From contig NC_091972.1 in the NCBI RefSeq assembly GCF_036711975.1, forward strand, positions 28,525,001 to 28,589,000: 64,000 nucleotides of DNA, given 5' to 3'. Numbering within the stretch: the stretch's first letter is position 1; the number at the start of each line of letters is the position of its first letter. Source of the DNA: Onthophagus taurus. Its lineage: Eukaryota > Arthropoda > Insecta > Coleoptera > Scarabaeidae. The translations under genes and the position numbers were made by a program. This document shows positions 11,695 to 24,300 of this stretch, in pieces. The notes beneath the pieces are model-generated. The model ran no database searches. It saw only the letters and a program-made list of their open reading frames with translations, and was not told the DNA's origin.

Positions 11695-13349
11695 CAGGGT
11701 GGGCAAATTTGGGTGTTATTATAGGCTATCTCAGAAACTATAAGAGATACGAAAAAAGTAGGTGCCATGTCCCGGTCTCTTTTTTCGAGACTAATTCAAT
11801 CCCGCAAACATCAAACCTCTATCTTCTTTTGTTTTTAAGTTATAGCCAAAAAGTCAAATTTTCGTGATTTCAAAAAATGCTCATATTTCTTTTATTTATC
11901 AAAATATAGGAATGGGGTTGATATGTTCTTAAGACACTTTTTTAAGTGGAATAGACTGCCGTTGAAAAGTTTTAAATATATTAATTTGATGATTTTTGAG
12001 ATACAACACAAAGTTGTGTTTTTTTAAATACAAACTATACTTGATTATGATGTTAAAGAACAGAGCATATTTTTAGCTTTCCAATGATGTATCGCATGTA
12101 TGGTGTATTTGCAGAAAATAAGCGATAATTTTCAATTCGAAAATAGTAAGCGCTAATGTTCAAAATTTTGATTATAGTAGGCGGCTCCGGACAGTAAATA
12201 CTACCTAGTGGCTATAATATATGGTTTTGCACGAATAGGACAGAATAAAGTTGGTTTTGTACCATTATTCAGGATAAGTTGGTTTTGTACCAACGAATAA
12301 AAACTTTGAATAGTTAATTTAAATTTCTCAGCATCTTATTCCTGACTTTGTTCACTAATAAAAAATGATTAGCATTTAAAGTTTGTTTATTAAAAATACA
12401 AGAAATGTATTAATTAATGAATAATTAAATATGGACAACTTCAGGAACTAAGGAGTCATAAACTGTCATCTTCTTCTACTCAACTTACCGGTTGTAAGAT
12501 TAGAACAGTTCGGTATCAATGAATGAAATCTTCAGTAGTATTTTCCCAGTTTTCCCCACAACATAAGATGTAGAAGTTTTTTGATATCAGCAATCTTTTC
12601 TTTTGAAATTGGGTGAGATAGAGGAAAATTATGAATCATAAACTGGGAGCGGACTTTCCATTGAAACACCGTTTGAATGGGGATATGAAGACTTATGTAT
12701 CATCTTCAAAGCGGACTCCAATGTATTCTATATTTAATTTTATCGTTTTATTTAAAGATAATGCGGAACTTCTTAAACGGGAAACTCATTTCACAAAATT
12801 CATGAAATATGAATGAAATGACAAGTAAACTCACGTTGCTATAGTAACTAAGTAGTATTTAGCGTTTTCCTCGCCTACTATAATTAAAAATTTTAATTTT
12901 AATCTTTAATATTTTAAAAAGTGAAAAATAACGCTTATTTTCCGCAGAAACATCATGCGTGCGATACATCATTGGAAAGCTAAAAATATACTCTTTTCAG
13001 TAACATCATAATAAAGTATAGTTTGTATTTAAAAAAATACAACTTTATGTTATATCTCAAAAATTATCAGCTATGTTAAAAAATTTTCAACGGCAGTATA
13101 TTCTACTCAAAAAAGTGTCTTAAGAATGCATTAACCCCATTTCTCTAATTTCAAAAATAAACGAAATATGAGCATTTTTTGAAATCACTAAAATTTGACT
13201 ATAACTTAAAAACAAAAGAAGATAGAGATTTGGTCTTTACGGGGTTGGATTAGCCTCGGAAAAAGAGACCGGGACATGGCACCTACTTTTTTTGTAACTG
13301 TTATAGTTTCTGAGATAGCCTATAATAACACCCAAATTTGCCCACCCTG
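11695..13349. mobile_element. Long-TIR non-autonomous element (1655 bp)
   Basis: Ends CAGGGTGGGCAAATTTGG and inverse, flanked by TA (11693-11694, 13350-13351). Inverted repeats extend about 460-490 bp (11695-12185 against 12885-13349). The middle ~700 bp has no coding sequence; a short stretch around GTTGGTTTTGTACCA is repeated near 12250-12290. It sits in the 3' part of the LINE. Confidence 0.88.
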
Positions 13350-15528
13350 TACATACTCCTGCACTTTCTCCGGCTACATCAACCAGGCTAAGGAATTTCC
13401 GAGGGCTAGAATACAGCTCAGAGGTGTGTTCCTGATGCCATCCGTGGTCAGCCATTCCTCTCCGAAGTCTCTCATTCTGAGGTCTTGCATAGTGGTCACA
13501 CAAGATGTGTCTAACAGTCTCCTCGCTCTCTTCACAAAAGCGACAGAGAGGACTAATAGCAAGCTTAAAGTTATGAAGATGCTTGTTATCCTTACAGTGA
13601 GCGGTGACGAGTCCCGTTACAATTCGTAGAGCGTTTCTACCAAGCTTTACGAAAGACAAGGCTGCCTCTGCTAAGGGATAACGAAGTAGTTCCTTAGACA
13701 GATGGTACCCCTTAACCCTGTCCCACCAGTTCATAAACTTTTTGTGGGTGAAATCTTTAATTATCTCAATTTGAGTTGATAAGGACGGAACGATTATCGG
13801 TTCAGACGAACGGGGTGCTCGATTGGCAGCCCTTTTAGCAAGCCTATCAGCGTGCTTGTTACCTGAACAGGTCGAGTGTCCTTTTGTCCATTGAAGTATA
13901 ATACAGTTATGCACTGCGGCCTTCTCCAATGTCAGATGACAACCCATAACAAGTCCTGAGGTTATTGTTATTCTACTCAGGGCCAAAATAGCTTGCCTAC
14001 TATTAGTATAAATTGAAAAAGTCTTACGTACCAAGTTGGAACTGACAATAACGTCAGCGGCAAGTTGTATGGCGATTAACTGAGCCTCCTGTATGACGGT
14101 GGTACTTAGAGGTTCAGATACGTAGAGTCGGAGATCATACAAGAAGACTCCGACTCCAGCTCCTTCCCGTCTCTTTGAACTATCAGTGTAAGGCTGTTTT
14201 TTACCTCTACTTCTGTGGAACTAGGATGGGTGAGATATTTTTTCGTAAAAATGTGTTGTAGGGGTGTGGAGTCCGTTGCACAATCCAGAATTGGTGAGTA
14301 GTCCACCATTTCATTCCAGAGATTGGCATTTTTACTAATTCTCTCACCCATTAGAATTCCTGCTGCTCACAGTCGAATCATGGTCACCAATGCCACCTCT
14401 TGGATGAACAAATGAAGTGGCGTTAGGTTCAGCATGTTTTCCATGGCTGCAGTGGGGGTAGTCCGCAGCGCACCTGTAACATACAAACACGCAAGTCTCT
14501 ATATTTTATTAAGTGCAGCAGTGGATGTAGACTGTAAGGTCTTTGACCACCATACTGCTGCACCATATGTAAGCATAGGTCGGATTATAGCCGTGTAAAT
14601 CCAGAGGGCAATTTTGGGTGACAAACCCCATGTCTTACCTATAGCCCTCTGGTATTGACCGAATGCAACGTACGCTTTTTTTACTCTATTATCTAGGTGG
14701 GCTCTCCATGTCATTTTATTGTCAAGTGTGATGCCCAGATATTTAACTTCTTTAGACAATACCAATGGAGTATTAGCAAGGGATGGCATTCTTCAACTCT
14801 GTCTTCTTAGGATTCACAGAGAGTCTTTGTTCGTCACACCAAGTCTCTATCAATTTAAGAGCTACCTGTATCCTATCAAACAGCACGTTTATATACTTGC
14901 CTTTGACGAGAATGGTTAAATCATCTTCGTAACCAACTGTGGTAAAGTTGTCTTCAGCAAGGCGGTTCAGGAGGCTATCCAGGGTGACATTCCACAAAAG
15001 TGAGGACAGTACACCTCCTTGTGGACGGCCGGGAATGACTCCTCCTTGAAGACTGGCATCGCCAGCCCTAAGCTTAACTATCCTATGTTTAAGAGTGTTC
15101 TCATCCAACCACAAAGAGTCGGTTGAACATTATGCTTTAACAAGGCATCGTTAATACCAGAGAAAGTTGTTTTAGCAACAGCTCCCTCTATATCTATGAA
15201 AACACCCAGGGCGGATTCCTTTAGGTCCAGCGCCCCACCAACAAAGCTGGTCACTGACTGAAAGGCCGCTAGTGTGGACTTGCCCTGAGTGTAACCGTGT
15301 TGATTAGGATTTACTGGTTTAGTTGGAAGACAGAAATCTCTAATGTAGCGATCACACAGTCTTTCCAGAGTTTTCAAAAGAAAGGAGAAGAGATTGATTG
15401 GTCTAAACGATTTCGGTGTGAAATAATTAAGCTTACCCGGTTTTGGTATGAACTTCACTGTGACCTCACGCCACCGACTGGGTATATAGCGCAGCGCCAG
15501 GCATTGTATCACTTTTCTTTGAATTGAT
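13350..15528 (-). pseudogene. LINE reverse transcriptase and RNase H, degenerate
   Basis: Read on the minus strand in several frames: reverse transcriptase fingers/palm at 15512-15080 (KPGKLNYFTPKSFRPINL), palm at 15114-14773 with YEDDL where YADD is expected, thumb region at 14789-14499, then RNase H at 14142-13350 (IYTNSRQAI, LQWTKGHSTCSGNKHADRLA). It ends with CRFCEESEETVRHILCDH, a Cys/His motif of this LINE group. At least four frame changes are needed, so it is dead. Confidence 0.85.
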
Positions 15529-16620
15529 AAAAACTATTTATTCCTTCGATAATTAAATTATTCAACAAGAAATCTTGAACTGCTTTCAATTGTTCTTCCG
15601 ACAATCTTAATATTGCATCTTCATGCACTGAGAGAAATAGGTTGTACGAATCGTATTATAGAAAAAATATTGTACATGCAGCAATTCATTGTATTATATT
15701 CATTATATTTATTGTACTGAATACAATCTCGTCTCGCTGTCACTTTTCGTAGTAAACGTATTATACCTTATAATATATTTTTAGTGCATAGTACAATCCA
15801 TTTCTCTCAGTGTGATATTTTGGATGAAGATAATATACGCATAAGGCATAAATATTAAGAGCCATTTTCTTTCGAATTTCCAAACGATTTTGAAAATTCA
15901 GAAATTTAATAGGCAGTTCCAAACAAACCCATAAATGTGCTACTTCTGCAGAGATGAATCTGATTTTTGCGCAATGTTTATTAAGTTGCAAATGGGGCTA
16001 AACAACTCAATGTTATCCTTGACTTCATCCAAGAAATCATCATTAAACATTAGAGATTTTACAGGTTGTTTAATTTTTTTTAAATTATTGTCATTTATAA
16101 TAGTTTTCATGTCATGTATGTTTTGGATTAGGCACAAATAGTAATCTCGATATGTGCACCAACGAGTATCACACGGTGTTTTTATTCTTGAGCCTCCTCT
16201 ATTTACCAGAGCTCTCTCAAAATCTGGATGTTTTGAACTCTTTCAATATTGAGTGCACTTTTTTTGTTAATTCTTCATTCATAACGTCTTTGGCAAGTAA
16301 ATTTGCAGTGTGGCTACTGCAATTACTATGCCAAATAGGAACTTCTTTTCCCATCTTTATCATAGTTGCATTATCTGAAACAACAGCGTAAACATCAGAA
16401 AGTTTTTGCTAAATCTATTGATTCCATCACAATTTCTGAAAGTTTGTTAGCATCTTCTGCTTCACAAGTCACATCTCACGCGTTTAAAAATGCCTGCGTT
16501 TCTTTAGCATTATGAAGCATCGTTACCACAGTTTTTGAATTGCTGCTTGTGTTTTTCCATCCATCGATCAATAGCACAGATTGAAAATATATCATTTTTT
16601 TTTACAAATAAACGCAACGT
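15529..16620 (-). pseudogene. Degenerate hAT transposase (DUF659-like)
   Basis: Minus-strand fragments in shifting frames give LLIDGWKNTSSNS, then VVSDNATM, HSNCSSHTANLLAKDVM, TPCDTRWCTYRDY and KVKDNIELFSPICN-like sequence, the order of a hAT transposase catalytic region. It is broken by stops near 16479 and 16233, by frameshifts, by a small MITE (15626-15812) and by the R1-like LINE at its 3' side. Translation resumes on the far side of the MITE (AILRLSEEQLKAVQDFLL), showing the MITE is an insertion. Confidence 0.75.
15626..15812. mobile_element. 187-bp MITE inside the hAT pseudogene
   Basis: Terminal inverted repeats of ~22 bp (CACTGAGAGAAATAGGTTGT and its inverse CACTGAGAGAAATGGATTGT) bound it. 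No convincing target duplication was seen. Confidence 0.8.
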
Positions 16621-16717
16621 TCATATTCCTTATCTAGTAATGTTGTTGACAGAACCTTTCGGCCAGGTAATTTCGACGTATACGCGAAGTACTGCTACAA
16701 AATTTTTGCAATATACA

Positions 16718-16800
16718 ACGCACCGTTTTTACGCGTTGTCTACGTAGTCTACTCGTTGTCAACATAGATTACATAGTCTATATTGTCTACGCGTTGTTTA
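16718..16800. repeat. Imperfect repeats of CTACGCGTTGT
   Basis: Three or four imperfect copies of an ACGCGTTGTCTACG-like unit. The surrounding 16620-17068 has no recognisable gene. Confidence 0.5.
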
Positions 16801-17078
16801 CGCTAAAGTGACAATCTTTGTTGATGTGTAGAGGCACATCCCTGATGTAAAGTTTTAAAAATACATAGTTATTTATTATTTTTGTATGTCACCAATGTAC
16901 TCTTTCTATACACACTGTAAAGTCAAGAAAGAGATTGAGAAAGGAACGAAAAGAAGATCATACCACAAAACAAATAAAGTTATGCTCATTTCTATATTGT
17001 AAAGCTGGCTTCAAACATCCGGAATAGCTCTCTGAATTCATAATCTGAATTTTGGTACATACGTTGCTTCATACATAC

Positions 17079-17281
17079 TTTAAAAATGCAGATTGATTAG
17101 TAGTCATGCTTTTCTCACCAGAGTGGTCAGTGGTAAATATGGAAGAATTGATACTCTTCATTATCATGGTAGACTTGAGTATAGTTAGATCTGGATCTCG
17201 AAGTGGTTGAGAAACTGCATCATTTATATTTCGGCTTAGAACGTTTTCCAACAAATCTTCCTCCAGCTCTCTCTCTCTCAT
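17079..17281 (-). CDS. Orphan exon candidate, unrecognised
   Basis: From ATG 17281 the minus strand is open for 67 residues (MRERELEEDLLENVLSRNIN...) and reaches a strong GTATGT donor at 17078-17073. It is hydrophilic, with an acidic start from a GA-repeat. No family recognised and no second exon located. It lies 3' of the ZnT7 gene on the same strand, so it could be the first exon of a downstream gene. Confidence is low because length and splice site alone support it. Confidence 0.3.
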
Positions 17282-18381
17282 CTCCTTATCAATTGATGGC
17301 CCATGCGTGATGTCACGAACGGGCCTTCAAGCAGTGCACCTACACCTGGGATGTAACAGTCCTTGTAGATTCTACAGTCCTTGATATACAGCCACGTAGA
17401 CTAAACGCAACAGTGTGGATAACTGTTAAAATTATTCATTCAAACAGTGTAAAGGGCAAATTAAAAATGTTCATATAATGGACTTTTGGCTATAACCGAC
17501 ACTGCTTTCCCCGCATTAATCCATTATATCAAGGTTTTACCATATTTATATAGCTACAGTTGATGAATTAAAAACGTGCAATTGAAAAATGTTCATCACA
17601 GATTGTTCTTAATAAAGCGATCTTGATTTTAGTTATCAGCACTGTTTCAAAGAGGATTTTTCTTTTTTAAATTTGGGCCTTTGGATTACTGACATACTAC
17701 AAAAACCTACTTCATTTCTAATATGTATATTTTGGACAATAGTTACTAATAATTGCAGTATATTACAAAACAATTTCTTAGCACATCTTAAGGATTAAGT
17801 TTTTCACTTTTAAACTATGTTATGATCACGTTATACAAACATTGGATTTATTATAAACAACTAAAAAATCTTAAATAAAAAAATATTGATCATAAAATCG
17901 TTCTTTCATTTTATTAAATAATCAGCTTAAAAAATCTCATAACGAACCAATACGAAAATACAATGAATGGAATGAGCAGAAACAATCTTATTATTTAAAC
18001 GAAATCTTGAATAAAAATCCTTTAAAAAGAGGCCCAACAAGAAATAATTAATCTTTAAAAACATTGAAATAGAATCACTTTTTGGTATGGACCAATTTCA
18101 ATATTTTTTTTTAGCTATAAAGAGATAAAGTAGTCATACTTGGAATTAATTTAAAGGATTTTTTGTTTCTTACAAAATAGTAACCATAAAATTACAAAAG
18201 CATGTATGTAAAATATATTATTAAACACGTAACTTACATTTCCCTTATTACAAAAAACAGAATCTGTTATAAATTCCTATTTACAAAAATATTTAAATAC
18301 CACCCTGAATGTAGATCGTTTTATTCTCGCACATACAGCACAAAATTCGTTTTCGCCCCATTCAAATCCAATAACATTGAA
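17282..18381. other. Intergenic and ZnT7 3' UTR; pogo-type TIR remnant
   Basis: 17465-17555 holds two facing pieces resembling the pogo-type ends seen at 19106 and 25591 (ATAATGGACTTTTGGCTAT and CCATTATATCAAGGTTTTAC). The stretch nearest 18381 should be ZnT7 3' UTR. Nothing else was recognised. Confidence 0.45.
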
Positions 18382-21300
18382 TCACATTGGCGTATAGTCC
18401 AATTGAACATAAAGCTGTCTAACACCAGCGGCCGCAAATATCATATGTGTATGTGAAACCACATACTTTGGATCAACATTTTTTGATACTTCTAATTTAA
18501 GTGCCCCAACGTACACGTCACTACACAATGTCCAGAAATGGGGTTCTTGTACCGAATAGACCCCTGGAAGTCCAACAACCTTTTGATAACACTGCGGTAA
18601 AACATTATCTAACCCATACGGTTGTCGTTGCATTAAAATCACCACCGAGTCTTTTATAAGGCTAAGTACACTCAAAATAATTAATAGGGCTATGAAGATG
18701 GAACAAATTGGATCGGCGATCATCCAACCAAACATCTTCATTAAAATAGCGGAGATTATGACGCCAACACTACCTAAAGTGTCAGCTAAAATATGTAAGA
18801 AGACGCCTTTCATTATTTGGGAGTTAGTTCCGCCAAGATCTTCATCATGAGAGTGTCCATGAGAATTATGTGAATGTCCATGCGAGCCGTGATTTCCACC
18901 GCCGCCGCCCCCATGACTATGTCCATGAGAGGATCCCCCATGGGAATGGCCATGTTGAAAAGCATAAATTCCTACTAGATTTACTAATAGACCTAATACT
19001 GATACTAAGAATAATCGTTCATGTTTAACCTATAAAAAAATAAAAATAAAAATTAATTAAGATTTTGAAATTAATGGTTACTGTTTGGCATCATTTTTAA
19101 AAATACAGTAAAACCCCGATATAACGGACTTTGGATATAATGCAAAATATTTTTAAGTCAATCTATTAACATTGTCTATTTAATACATCAGTACAGTGTG
19201 TTCATTAATTATCGTACCCGACGTCATCGTTGTAAGTATGCAACCAATATTACAGTATTGGTATTGCAATACGCGATTTGCGTATTTGGTTGCATACTTG
19301 CAATGATGACGTTGGGTACGATAATTAATTAACACAGTGTATATTTAAATATAAATGTTAGTGCTCATAGATAGAATCCAACTCGGGTGATTCCCCAAGA
19401 TTCTCTATTCCATGTTCATAGATAAACTAGGTCATTATAGTGTATTTTTATTGCACTAAAAACGGGACTAACACTAGACCTACAACTAGAAACATACGTG
19501 TTTAGTACGTCTCTTAAAACCCAAATGTTTCTAGTTCTAGGTCTAGAGTTAGTTTTAGTTGTTGTTCAGCGTTAGATTGTTGTATAATTTTATTGAACGA
19601 AACGTAGAACTAACACTAGACCTAGAAACATTCAGGTTTAGCCGTCTTAAAAGTAAGCCCACACCAAAGAAACACATTTTGTTCCTGATTGTCGTAAACT
19701 GTTTAAGAAACAAAAACAATAACAAATTTGTCGTAAACATTCTGTCCACACCAAGAACACTCATTTTATTTGCTCATCACCGTGTTGCCGCAAAAAGAAA
19801 CTTTCCGTCTACATAAGATTAGTGTATGTTTCAGTATTTGCATACAAGGTGGTGCGATGATGTCGTACAGGCACCAGTGGCTACAATTATTATTATTTTA
19901 CGAAAAGAGAAAAAGAAAGTTTGTAAATGTTGGATTAGGCCAACTCTTTTAGAGAGAAAGATGATTTAATAGTAGAATCCAGGATCGACAATGGAAATAT
20001 TGATATACCGGGTGTTTAAAAATTGTTGTAACGCAATAAAACTATGTGTTTTTTTAGAAGATAGATGTGTTTTCTTTTAGGCTCTACCGGTTTCAATTGC
20101 TAATTGCAATCATCTTCAGGAGCTAACCAATTCTAAAAAATCTAAAAATCATCTTCTAAAAAAACACATAGTTTTATTGCGTTACAATTAAATATTGAGA
20201 TGGACACAACAACTACAATACAATAATTCTTCAAAAATTGTGTTCGGATATTTTGCCCAGCTATAATTCTCATCAAGATAAACAAAAAAGTCTTAGTAAA
20301 CCTAGGTCCTAAAAGCAGTGGTTTCGAAGATATAAACAATTCCAGTGTTATTAGTGAATAAAGCGTCTTAATCTTCATCTCTCTACATTTTAAGACATGC
20401 TTGACATTTTTGTACAAAAGAATCGCGCACTCTTTCAAAGACTCTTGGAAATTGGCGAATAGTCTCACATGCGTTTTGTATTCTTTGCTAGAGATCCTCC
20501 AACTTATTAACAGGTACTGGATACACTGATGATTTTAAGTAACCCCATGCAAAAAAGTCTAGAGGATTTAAATCAGGTGATCTAGGTGGCCAAACTATTG
20601 AACCTCCTCTTCCTATCCATCTACCATAAAATTTAGTATTAAGAAAATTACAAACAATGATCGCAAAATGTGCAGACGCGCCATCATGCATGTTTGTAAC
20701 CTATCCTGGAATGTCCAGAAAGTCCAAACAAGTTTCACCAGTTAAGCGATTAGGAAGAATTGTTGGTCCTATCAATCACCAAGTATACCAAACCAAACAT
20801 TTACAGAAAAGTTATACTGGCTTCTTGAATGCACAACAGCGTGAGGATTTTCATCCGCTCAAACGTGATTGTTATGAAAATTCAAATTTCCATCTTTTAT
20901 AAAAGCAGCTTCGTCAGTGAATAAAACACTAGGCTGAAATATCGGATTTTGTGCAAGCTTCTGCAACATCACTTCACAAAATGCTCTTCTCAAAATGTAG
21001 TCAGGAGCGACATGGTCTTGCACTCGTTGAACATGGTAAGGATACAATTGTTGCTGACGCAAAATTCTCCAAACTAGAGAGGCATTAATGTTTCCTGCAG
21101 CAGAGATCCTTCTTACACTCGTACTTAGATTTTCTTCAACCCTTCTCAAAACATCCTCTTCTACTGCAGGAGTACTCTCAGATCGAGGTCGACTAGCATC
21201 GTGGTGAGTTGTTTTAAAAGAACCCACTTCCGACAAACGTTCAAGCAATTTTGTGAAAAATTTATCACTAGGTAAGTTATGGTTGGGGTAAATTTCCGAG

Positions 21301-24300
21301 TATGCAATAGCTGCATCGTACATAAAGTGCATGTCTGCCATTTCTGCATTTATTTCCGCCTTCATGCTTACATAATAAAAGCACCCAACTACACCAGCAA
21401 AACTGACGTGAGATTGACGATAACTAAAGACAAAATGTGTTTAGTTTTGTATGGGTAACACGACTAAACGAGTAGATATGAACTTTATTGAAAAGCAACG
21501 TAAAATCAATTATATCTCTGAAACAATTGATTTTAGGACCTAAGTTTACTAAGACTTTTTTGTTTATCTTGATGAGAACTATAAGTGTAGGTAAAATATC
21601 GGAACACAATTTTTAAACACCCGATATATGAATGCTTTACTAATCTGCAGGTTCCACAAACACTCGGCATTTTTCACTATGCCTCATGATGGACGTGTCC
21701 ACATTGAGTTCGAAACAAAAATGTTTACATATGTTTCTAAATTTCCTAATGGTATTTATCGCTAAATACGGAAACAAGCAACTTGTAGGAACATTTGTTT
21801 CAGTAACTATAAACAATAAGGAACATCCATTGACTTTGAGATACAAGTTCTAGGAACAAGCAACATAAACACAATGTTCCTTTTTGTTCCTTTTTGTTCC
21901 TTTTGGTGTGGACTTAGCTTAAGAGACGGATGGCTAAAGCCAAATGTTTCTAGTTCTAGTGTTAGGTCTAGTGCCAGCGTTAGTTCTAGATTTAGTTGTT
22001 AATCAGTGCTAGATTGTTGTATATTTTTCATTGAACTAAAATTAGAACCAACACTAGACCTAGAACTAATAACATTCGGACTTAGCCATCTTAACCCTAG
22101 GATACTTAACCAATAAAATATCGTCATTTACATAATCCGGGCTTCTGAGACCCGTTATATAAAATCACGTGTAGTCAGAACTATCTTCCGCATCAGAGCA
22201 TTATACGGTTGTAGGATACATTGTTATGTTTATAATAACCGAACGGGAACTGTTTAAAGTATCTCCAATACCGATTCACTTCAATAGCGCAAAAAGTTTA
22301 TTTCTCTTTCCGTGTCGAATCTATTGGTAGAACGGCGCGGTGGACCGGCCGGAGTGAGACCGATTGCCTGAGTTTGATTTACGATCTCCGAAGGTGTTTC
22401 CCGAAGCTTTTCTTGAATTGCTATTGGAGGAAAAACAGTTCGTTTAAACAGTTCCCGTGCGGTTATTATAAACATTTCGGGAACATTTTATTAGAAAGAT
22501 CGCTTCAGAATAATGTATCCTACAACCGTATAATGCTCTGATGCAGAAGATACGGGACACGCTGTATAAAATCACGTGTAGTCAGAACAGCAACAAAGTT
22601 ATTGAAGTAAAACTTTATTTATTTATACATATGTACGTTACAAACGTGAGGTTAAATATGAAAGTGAACATTACTGTTAAAAAAACATTATTGTTTATTG
22701 TTTTTAGGGATTAGAGAAGCATTTAGTGCACATTCTAATACTATGCTCATTACTCATTACAGATATTATTTTTACAAGTAATACATATCATTATGTTTTT
22801 ACGATCAATACTTGCGGGACATACGGAGCATCTTTTTCTCTTAATTGTTGCACTTGCGTGAGCGGCTGGCGGACCACATATATCAATAAATCTGCTCATA
22901 CACTCCCGGACAGTACGCCGTAGGTTAGGGTTAGTAGATCGTCTCTGCATATGTGGTATGACTAGTTCCTTCGCCAAATCTTTCAAAAACATTCTGCGTA
23001 TGTGAGTCACTCCTATGTTGTAGTTTGGATGTTCCTTCGTAAAGACTATATATGCATTGAGTGCTGCAACATCAATTATGTTGAAGAAAAATGTCATGGG
23101 CCATCGTTTACTTTGTTTCTTGCACGTGTATGTCGACACCATTTCATCCATGATGTCAACACCGCCCTTTGTTTTATTATAATGAGAGATGATTTCAGGC
23201 TTCCTCTTAGCGTCGTCATTGATAGATGCGTCGTGGTGTACAGTGTTTAGTAAAATTACGCATTTGTACCATGGATACGTTATTTTGAAAACAAAACAAT
23301 GAAGAGTAGACTACACGATCTTTTGAGGCTTTCATTTCTTTCGGAATGTCACGCTTATTTTGACGTAGTGTATCCACAAGAGTAATATTTTTATCCAACA
23401 GATAAGTTGCTAGCGGAACACTAGTGAAGAAATTCTCTATCGTGAAATTGCGACCACAATTATGAATGCCACGCACAAGAGTTTGTACTACTTCAAGCCC
23501 CAGGTTTTTATGTGGAGGTTCTCCGGGCTGGCGACCAACATAAACTAAACCATCCAAAGCATAACCAGACGTAGATTCACACATCCAAAATATTTTAAGT
23601 CCATATTTTGCCGGTTTACTTGGCATATATTGAACGAATGTGCATCTACCTCTAAACCCAACGAGTTGTTCATCAATAGTTACATTAGTATCAGGTATGA
23701 CGCAGGTTTTGCATTGCTGAATGAATAAATACCAAATGTAGGACACCATTGCTAACTTATCGGTTTCCAAACGCGCATTCCGGGTACTCTTGTCGTCAAA
23801 TCTGACGAATCTTCGTATTTCTTCAAAGCGAAATATGGACATTGTGGCTATAGAGGATTGGCAAATTCATCACAAAATAATTCTCTCGCAGGAACATTCC
23901 AGCTTCTGTCAACTCCCGCATGAATAAGTAAACCACAGAATGCAAGAAATTCATCAACAGTTACATCTTTCCACGGTTTTCCGTTTGCTCCATAAACACG
24001 TTTGCCCTCTAAATTAGTACAGTTCACAATTTCTTGTACAATAACTGGAGTTACAAATAACTGAAACGCTGCTTTTGGTGTTGCAGCCATATGTTTCCTT
24101 GCTAGTTCTGGCGCACGCCGAATAATGTTGTGTGGTTGAATTTTATCTTTTGCTGGAGGTTCCAAACTCCATACCAGACCACTTGGAGCAATGTAACCGC
24201 TCGTTGAAAGCTTACCAATATCATCAACACATGATCAGAACTGGATCCAGAATACTCGTCAGGAACCAAGTCGAAATTTCTATCTTCTGTGTCATCAGTT

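Larger units (their letters stand above)
11447..15528 (-). mobile_element. 5'-truncated R1/LOA-like LINE
   Basis: The 5' truncation is near 15528, within reverse transcriptase, where sequence switches to a hAT gene. The 3' end is an A-rich tail near 11447-11460. The order is reverse transcriptase, then an RNase H domain, then a Cys/His C-terminal motif, then a 3' UTR with TACATACATACA repeats, as in R1/LOA/I-type LINEs. A long-TIR element (11695-13349) interrupts its 3' end. Clade placement is inferred from the domain content. Confidence 0.8.
20008..21624. mobile_element. Mariner-type element with broken transposase
   Basis: Ends CCGGGTGTTTAAAAATTG and inverse (21624), flanked by TA. Subterminal inverted similarity (around CTCATCAAGATAAACAAAAA) at about 20269-20330 and 21530-21590. 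A 162-bp palindromic insertion (20026-20187) lies in the left end. Confidence 0.8.
19651..21918. mobile_element. TTAA-flanked element (piggyBac-type MITE) with nested insertion
   Basis: Flanked by TTAA at 19647-19650 and 21919-21922. Matching inverted ends: AAGTAAGCCCACACCAAAG and, on the other side, the inverse of TTTTGGTGTGGACTTAGC. Internal sequence contains repeated TTTTTGTTCC. The mariner-type element 20008-21624 sits inside. The piggyBac relationship is inferred from the TTAA target only. Confidence 0.65.

Noticed and set aside
14719..15527. Plus-strand open frames opposite the R1-like LINE
   Set aside because: Antisense to the recognised reverse transcriptase frames.
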